Below are positions 43,701 through 52,700 of a DNA stretch of 64,000 nucleotides, piece after piece. The notes under the pieces were generated by a model. It was not told the origin of the DNA. It did not search any database and saw only the letters and a list, made by a program, of their open reading frames with translations. Numbering within the stretch: position 1 is the first letter of the stretch; each line of letters opens with the position of its first letter. The translations under genes and the position numbers were made by a program. The stretch spans positions 1 through 64,000 of the forward strand of contig QZKR01000108.1 of the NCBI GenBank assembly GCA_003598065.1, in the 5' to 3' direction. The stretch is from Myxococcales bacterium. GTDB taxonomy: Bacteria; Myxococcota_A; SURF-8.

Positions 43701-46700
43701 AGGTAGCGGCCGTCGGAGAAGAGCGTGCCGATATTGGCGCTGGATGACGAATGGAGCTGGAACGACGCCATCGCGGTCTCGTTCCAGACGCCCGCGCCAT
43801 CCGGCCAGTCGGCCGTGCGATAAACCGTCACCCGGCGGTTGACTTCGCCGTTGCCGCCGACATAGAGCAGTCCATTGTAAACCGCGATCCCTTTAGAGGA
43901 ATCGGAGGCGGCCGTGGCGAACGAACCTTTCGCCGCGACCGTCGCCGGGCTTTGGCCCGGCGTGCCGCCGCTCGCCTGGAAACGATAGACGGTATATGGG
44001 TGAGGGTCTGTCCAACTGGTGAGGCAGTAAACGTAATTGCCATCGGTGGCGAGGTCCGCGCAGCTTTGCGCGCCCGAGGTGAGCGTCACCGGACTTATCG
44101 GCGCGGTGGCTCGCCTCCATGAAAGCCCGTTGTCCAAGACGTGCCAACGGAGCCAATTGCCGTTGGTCTCCCCCGTATCGCTGCTCACCGAATAGAAAAC
44201 GTTGCGGCTCCAGTCGTAGGCGATGCCGGAAACGATGCCGTCGTAATTCGCGTCCGGCGGCGTGGCGCTCGACGTCCAGGCGAGAAGGCCCGTTTCCTTG
44301 TTGCTCGCCGCGTCGTCGAACCAGGCCATGGCGCGCGCGCTGGTGACGATCACGTCGCCCGCGCTCAGGCCGGTGAGGCGGACGTAGCCGGGATAGCCGG
44401 AGCCGCCCGAGCCGCCGAAAGTTCCGGCGGTCGTGCCGCCGGCCTTGCGCTGGATCGTGTAGCTAGCGCCCTGCTGCTCGGCCGCGAGCGCGACGTAGCC
44501 GGGGGCTTCCGCCACGCCGAAGGTCGTGCCGAGGAAGTCCTTCGGCGTCAGCGGCTCCGCCTCGCTGGCCGTGCCGTCGTTCACGCCCACCGCCGCGATC
44601 GGCTTGTTGGCGACAAGGCGATAGGCCGGGCCGTTGCCGCCGGCGGAGGTCGCCTGCGTCTGGATTTCGCCCGCGTCGCAGGCGAAGGTCCACTGCACGC
44701 CGTCGGATTTGTAGCCGGTCACCACCGTATTGTCTTCCACGCAGGCGACGTAGACGGCGGCGGAGGGAACGCCGAAGAGTTCTTTTTTAACCGGCGGCAG
44801 CGGATAGTAGTCGTTGCCCGCCGCGCCGTTGTTGTTGTAATAGGCGAGAATCGGCTTGTCGGCCTCGACGCGCACGATCGCCTGCGCGCCGACATCGACC
44901 GTGAAGCGATAGGCGCTGTTGGCGGCGGCGAGGTTCTGGACGGCCAGCGGCGTCGCGCCGGCGTCTTTATAGACTTTGACCGTGGTCGAGGAATCCAGGG
45001 ACAGAACGTCCACGACCACCTGGCCGAAGCCGCGCGTCACGACCGTGGCGAAGCGCAAATCGGCGTACGCCGAGGGGACGAGCATGCCGCCCAGGGCCGA
45101 ACTGTTGGGCTTGGCCGTGAAGGGCCCTAAACCGACGACCGCCGTCGCCGGCGTCAGGCCGGCCGCCGATACCGTCACCGTGTCGCCGCGATTGGCGAGC
45201 GTGTAGGTGTTCGCGCCGATTTTTATTTCGTTGGCGTTGACGTAGGTCACCAGCTTGAGGCCGGCCGAGGCCAAAGCCGGGCTGACGACGTACTGTTTCG
45301 AAGCCGTATCGTAGGCGCCGCCGCCGCTCTGCCAGGTCCAGCCGGCGTCGAAGCGGGCGACGCTTCTATCCATGACGGAAACGAAAAGATCCTGATCGAA
45401 GCCCGTCCCCCGGCGCGGCGCGAAATCGATGCCCCTCCGCAGCGGCGCGTTGCCGCGGCTGATCGGCGAGACTTCGGCGTTGGCGTAGTAGCGGTCGGCT
45501 TCGCCGTCCAGCGGGAATCCGGCGACGTTCTTGTTGGAGAGGGCGATCGACACGCGATTGTTGGCCGTGTCCGCCGTCGGCGTGGCCGTCGGTTCGAGAA
45601 TCGGCGTGCGGTCGTAAGTGCGCGCGGCGGCTTCAGGCGATTGCGCCTCGACGCCGCCGCTGAAGGCGGCGGTGACGACGAAGCGATGCGCTTTGCCGTC
45701 CGCCAGCCCCTGGACGCGCAGGCCCGCCGCGCCGCCCCATGCCGCGTAGGAGCCCCATTGCGGCAGGGCGGAGGAAAGCTGCGCCGTCGCCAGATCCACC
45801 CACAGTCCGGTGCTCAATTCCCGGACGGCGTAATCGACGGAGGGAGGATTGTTGTTGGGATTGATAGCCAATTTGACCGAGGCCGCTTCCTGCTCCAGAG
45901 GATCGCTTTCCGTCGGATAGAGGAAGGCGACGCCGGGCTGACTGACATCGACGACGTCGAGCGCGCCCGGTTCGGACCATACGGAAACGTTGCCGGCACG
46001 GTCGTAGGAGCGGACCGAGAAGCACCAGCTGCCGGCGCCCAGCGTCGTGGCGCCTTCATGGTCGTATTGAGTCGCGTCGATAAGCGCGGAGTAGCGGCCG
46101 GCCGCCGAGCAGTCGGCGCCCGCGTCGGAGGCGACGCAGGGAAGAGCGAGAGGATTCGGGTTCTTCCACCAGCAGGCCTGGTAGACGCCCGCCTCGCGCA
46201 GACCCGAGCCGGCGCCGGACGGCGCCTGCGGATAACCGGGATCGCCCGGATTTCCCGGGTTCCACTCCACGTAACCCGGGTCGGTGGTCTCGCCCGGCGT
46301 CCACGGCCAGCGCCAGGACGGCGTGCCGCTCGTGGTCGAGGCGAAAGCCTGGCCCGTGCCGGAATCGAAGGCCTCCGGTTTGTGCGGCGTCACGGGGCGG
46401 TCGTCGTCGAAGAAGTACCACGTCTTCACGTAGCCCGCTTCGCTGGCGTTGAGGCCGCCGTCCCTGTACCACACGTACACCCAGCGCAGGCCGTCCGTGG
46501 GGCCGGACACCAGCGTGTTGTAGGTGTAGTTCGAGACGAAGTTCACCCAGGCGCTGGTCGAGGGCGGAGTCGTGGCGCTGAGGCTGCTGGCGATCTTGAA
46601 GTTGTACGGCGTCCAGTCGGTCCACGTCGGCGAGCCGTCGTTGGCCGCGAGCTGCGCGCTCACGATCAGATCGTTGGTGAAGTGGTCGGCGAGGGCCGCC

Positions 46701-49700
46701 GAGACCGTCCCCGTCGGCGCCCAGACATCATAAAGGATGTTGTCGCAAACAACCGCGGTCTCGTTGTTCGCCGAATCCTTGTATTGAGCGCACTTGCCGG
46801 CCTTGCCCTTCGGAGCGGTGATGCCGCTGACGTTGAGCGTGACATTCTTCGCGCCGACGTAAGTTTCCCAGGCCGGCGGCGCGCCCGGCAGCGGCGGCGG
46901 GTTTTCCGGATCGTCGCAGACGCAATCCCAGAGGCGCATTTGCGTCGTTCCGGGCTCCGACCTCAGAATCGCGCGCACCGTGCCGGTGTTGGTGAACGTC
47001 GCGCCGTTGGCGCAGGTTTCGCACACCAGCGTGATGTCCACGTCGGTCGGCGCCGTGGTGTCGTAGACGTACGTGCCCACCAGCGATTTGGCCGATCGCT
47101 GGCAATACTTGTCGTAGGCGTAAACATAGGCGTACCAAGTGCCGGGAGAAGGCAATGGATTGGAGAGCGTATACTGCGTGCTGCTCAGCGGGACGGGAAT
47201 GTACTCTCCCTCCGACCACCCTTCCTTGCCGTAGTAAAGCTTGTAGGGCTGGCCGTCGCAGCCGTCTCCGGCCGTAGCCAGACCGATGCCGTAGAACAAG
47301 CAGGCGCCGTAGGCGTCGAACAGACCGCAATCCTCGGAGGCCTGCCATTTCCAGGTCGGCGTCGGATTCGAACTCGGGGCCGTATCTTCGGGGACCGCGC
47401 CGGCGTATGGTTTCCCGGGCGCGGAGGGGCCCTGGCGATCGACGATGATCGTGTCGCTGTAAGGTCCGGACGAATTGAGCAGCTTGTCGCGGAAATAGGC
47501 GCAGACTTTGACTTCCCTGGTCGTTCCGTCGGCGATGCCGGTCATGTTGAACGTGGGAACGCAGGCGACGTAACTCTGCCAGACCGCCGAGGCCGACGGA
47601 GCGACGCAATCGCCCCACTCGTTCACGGAATCCGAAAGGACCATTTCGATCGGCGTCGCGTCGTCGGCGACGTTCAGGTGCACGCTGGCGCTGGGCAGAT
47701 TGGTGTAGGCCGGCTCGTTGGTCGAGCCGCAGTTGGCGGTTTCGCGCAGCACGATCGCCCGGTTCGCCCCCGGCGGCTTCGGACCGACGGTGTCGATGCG
47801 GATCTGGCTGGTCTGCGACCAGGCCGTCCAGTTCTCCGCCCGATCCCGGCCGCGCACGCGAATGTGCCATAGCCCGTCGGCCAGGCTGAGGAGCATATGC
47901 GAACTCTCGTTCGGCCAGAGCTGGTCGGCGGCGTCGGAATAGGCGGCCGGCGTGCAGTCGCCCGTGGCGAAACAGTCCGCGTCCTGGGTCCATTGAATTT
48001 CATAGGCCGACGAGCCGAGACCGGAGCCCAAGGGCGGCGCGCAGAAATTGTCCGTGCACGCCGAGCCGAAGGGACAATCCGTGGCGGCTTCGGCGCATTC
48101 GCCGTTGATGTCGCGCACGGAAGGCCAGAAGACCGTCGGCGAGTTGCTGCTGGTTTCCAGCGGGTAGGGCGGCTGGCCGTTTGTCGAGGGCAAATGCGGC
48201 TTGTCCGACGGATCCAGCGGCTTCACGGTGTCGTAGAAGATGTCGTCGGTCCAGGTCCCGCCGATGCGGCCCTGGGCGTCTTTGCACCACAGGTAAACGC
48301 GCTTCGGGCCCTGCGTCGGGTTGGTCAGCGGATTGGAGCCGCATTCGAGCCCGTGGTTCAGGCTGAACTGCTGGACGCCGTTGCCGCCCGAGGTCAGCCA
48401 GGGGGTCCACGTGGCGCACGGCGCATCGTCGTTCTTCAGGCAGTAAAAAGCGGCGTCGTTGGTGCGGCGGCTGCCGTCGTATTTCAGGTCGGTGAGATAC
48501 ACCTGCTCCACGCAACTGGGGCTGCGCGAGTAGGGCGGATCGTCCAGCCCGCCGATGACCACGTCGCAGCTGGGGTCGAATTTGTCGAAGAGAATGGACG
48601 CCTGGTCCGCCGGCGAACGCTCGTTTCCGCCGCGGTCGCGCAGGAACAGGACCACCGTCTTTTCGCCTTCGGTTCCGTCGTCGAGCGTGTAGCTGAAGCT
48701 GCGAGAGTAATGGTTGGCGCTGACGTGCTGCAGCGAACCCCAGCCGGTCGGCCCGTTCGGCTGGCAGTTGTCGTAGCTTCCGCCGCCGCCAAGCTGACAG
48801 ACGCGGTACTCCACCGGCAGGGCGGACGTCGCCCAGTCGTCGTAGGCGTCCACCGTCAGCGTCACGTCGGGGGTGATCGTCCAGCCGATCGGTTCGATCG
48901 ACGCCTCGGCGATGGTCACGGTTCCCGTCGGGCCCTGATCGTCGTAGATGATCGAATCGTCGCAGGGGTCGTCCGGGGGCGAGGGGTTGTTCAGATTGTC
49001 GGTGAACAGCACGTAGACCCAGCGCGCGCCCTGCACGGCGCCGCCGCCCCAGAAGAGGTCGTGATATTGCGCGGCTTCCCAGGGAGGCCAGGGGAAGGAA
49101 TAGGGCGGCGTGGGACCGGGAACGGCGTAAGGCTGCGTCCAGTTCTGGGCGTCGATCGACCACTTGAAATCCTTCGCGCCGGAACTGTCGATCGGGTTGA
49201 GGCTCAGCCGGACCGCTTTCACGGCGGTCCGCTCGACGTTGTCCTGGTCGAATTTGTCCTTGCCGACGATCTGGATGCTCGACGGCGGACACTCGGGGCC
49301 GACCATGTCCAGAACGACGTAGTTGTCGGCGTCCGGACCGGAGACGTTGCCGCCGCCGTCCTGCGCCCAGATGTCGATCCACACCTTGTCGCTGGTGAAC
49401 GTGGCGGGGATGACGAAACTCCAGGTGTTTTCTCCCTCGTCGGCCCAGAGCCAATCGGGGGTGTCGTTGCCGACGATCGTGTCGCAGCCCGGCGTGGCGC
49501 CGGGGTTCTGGCCGTCGGAGCGCGCTTCGATGCAGACCTTCAGGGTTCCCTGACCGCCGTCATAGAACCAGTTCTGCACGTCGTCCAGCGTCGCCTGGAC
49601 GTCGATCTGGCGGTTGTTGGTGCTCTGGCCGTTGCCGCCGGGAATGCCGGCGTTGCTGATGGCGGGGCCCGTCTGATCGAGGGTGATCGTGTCGGAAATG

Positions 49701-52700
49701 GCCGACGTCGTCACGTGGCCGCCCGCGTCCTTGAAATAGGCGTAAACGGTTTTTATGCCGTCCGCCTGGTTGGCGAAAGCCGCCCATTTGCCGTTGTAAT
49801 CGGCGGAGCCGATGGTGTGCTCGCTATCATCGCCCACTTCCACCCACTCCGGCGCGGTGGCCTGCGGCGCGGTCGCCGGCGCGGCGTTGTACAGCGCCAC
49901 GGAAAGCGGCGACCACTTGTCGTCCATGTCAACGACGACGGTGGGATAATCCTGGTTGGTATGGGATTCGCCGCCGGCGATGTTGATCGTGCCGCTCACC
50001 GGCGCGCGGCGGTCGAGGATGATCGAGGCGCGCGGCAGGTTGGCGTAATCCGTCCCGAGCACGTTGCCGACGGCGTCGCGGAAATAGGCGTACACGTACT
50101 TCGTGCCGTCGCCGCTGGAATCGGCCGTCCCGCCGTTCAAGGTCCAGGCCTTGGCGGTGTCGTAGGCGATCCAGTCGTCGCTCTGGTTCGCCTGGGGATA
50201 GAAGAACACCTGGACGTTGTCGAGATAGATCTCGCCCGAGGCGAGGCTGTCGTTTTTCCGCGGGTAGAAATAGACGCGCGTCGCATCCAGCGGGTTGCTG
50301 CCGCCGAAGGCCAGCGTGAACGGCTGGCTCTCGGCGAAATCGGAGCCGTTCGCCGCGCAGGTGAAATTGGCCAGGTTGGCGGGACCGACGCTCACCGCCG
50401 TGCCCGGCGCGGCGCGCAGCAGTTCGAAGCGCAAGCCCGGGCTGCCGACCGCCAGCGTCGCGCCGCAGGCCCAGTTGAAGGCGATCTTGTAGTATTTGAA
50501 ATAGTTCGTCCCGCCCACGTTGCGGTAGACCGGCAGGGAGGTCTGCAACGGGTTGTTCTCGTGGAACATCACGTCGCGCATCATCCGGTTGTTGTCGCCG
50601 GTTCCCGACGCCAGGGCCTTGTAATACATGGCCGGGCCGCCCAGCGCGCCGCTCAAGCTCCGCCGGGAGAAGCCGACGTTGCCGTTGGCCGCGGCGGCGT
50701 ATTCGTCCCACCACGACGCGTTCGCTTCGTCCCCCGACAGGTCGATCACGTCCGCCGTCGGGTTGGTGACGTAGTTGTTGGTGACGGCCATCTTCAGCAT
50801 GCTGAGGCCGGCGTCCTGGACGCAGAGCTTGAGGAAAACGCTGGTCGTGTCGGTGAACTGATCGCCGGCGGCGTTGCAGTCGCCGCAGCCGGAGTTGCGG
50901 CAGATGACCAGCTTGCCGTCCGTCGGCGGGCTGGCGTCGTAGAAGATGCGGATCGACGGCGTGGCCGGGTTGGTGTCGGGATCGTACAAAGTGCAGTTGC
51001 CGCCGCCGTCGCGGAAGAACGCCCAGTACTGGATCTCCATGTTCGGCTGCAGGTTCGAGAGGGTCATGTCGTACGAGCCGTAGGAGGGTCCGGCGCCCTC
51101 GGGAATGATCGTCCCGGTGGGCGTCACGAAGTTGGCGCAGGTGCGCTGCTGCGTGGCCAGCCAGTACTCGACCGGCTTGTATTCGTCGCCGGCGGAAAGC
51201 CGCAGGACGGGCGAGGAGGTCGCCACGAAGTAGCGGTTGCCCTCGAAGGGCGCGTTGGGCACGATCGCGCCGAGCGTGTTGGGGGGAGAGAGATCGACGC
51301 GGATCGAACCTATCACCTGGCCGGTGGGCGTCGCCGGGTTGCCGGTGGTCTGGTTGAGGGTGTTGTAGGCCCAGAGATTGACGGTGTAGAGGCCTTCCGG
51401 CAGATCCACCGGCGTCGTCCAGATGCACCGGCCCGTGCCGCCCGAGCAGAAGGTGGCGTGGTCAACCGTGTATTCGCGCGTGGTGATCGGCCCTTCGGCG
51501 GGACCGATGATGCGGATCAGGTAGTGGCTTATCCCCGAATGGGGATCGGCCGATTTGGTCCACTGCCAGATGGGGCGCTTGAGCGGCGTGAAGGCGTCGG
51601 CGGTGAGGTTGCGATAGCCGGCATAGGGAACGCCGGGCAAGGACGGCGGCGAGGCGTCCACCCTGATCGCGCCCATCACCGTATAGGGACCCCAGGCGTC
51701 CGCCTCGGTGTCGGCCCCCCAGACGGTGAGCGAATTGCGGGCCCGGAATTTCAGGGTTTCGCCGGCCGGCGGCGTATCGGTGACGGCGACGACGCGATTG
51801 GAAAGGCAGAGGTTCTCGCCGCACAGCTCTCCGCCCGAGGGGGTGTACTGGTTGCAGACCGAGGCCTGACAATACTCCCATTTGGTGACCGGCGAGACGT
51901 CGTCGGCGTTCATCGTCAGCGCCAGCGTGTTCTTCGTCCACCAGCCGCTGTTCCAGCCGCTTTCCAGGGCCACGCCGGTCAGCGGCGGGCCGTCGATGTC
52001 GCGCTTGTAGGTGTAGTACGCCTGCGTGAGGTTGCGGGCCGTATCCCAGGCCTTGCAATAGAGCGTCTTGAGGCCGTCGCCGCCGCCGTAGGGAACCGTC
52101 TTGCTCGACTGATAGTCGAAACTGAGAGACGCCACGTCGGCCGGCCACGAGCCCCACTGGCAGGCGAGGTGGCCGACGCGCGCGTCGCTCATCGAGACCG
52201 AGATGTTGGTGTTGTTCTCGAACCAGCACGAATCGGCGCCGCCGCTGCAGGCGCAGCCGCCGCCGACGTTCGGGTCGCAGACGCAGGTTCCGGTCGAGCA
52301 CGGCGAGGCCAGGGTCATGACCGGCTTGGTGTTGTCGGCGGCGAACCACCCGTAGCCCTTCGCGGGGCCCGACGTGGGGTACCAAGTAGACGGGTTGTGC
52401 TGCGAGGGATCGGATGTGCAGCTCCCGCCGCAGGGTTGGTCGGACGCCGAGAAACTGAACGGGGTGGTGTTGAGCGCTTTGTCCGACGCACGGACGCAGA
52501 CGTAAGTCTTCCGCCCTTCCTGAATCGGTATCGTCAGCTCGGTCGAGGAGTTCCAGACGTTCCAGGCGCTGAAATTCGGATTGCCGCCGCTTCGCGGACA
52601 GGTATCGCTGTCGTAGCTCCACCAGTATCTCAGCTCCAGAAAACCGGAACCGGACGATTCGGTGGCCCGATAGGTGACGGACGTTCCCTGGGCGTAATTG

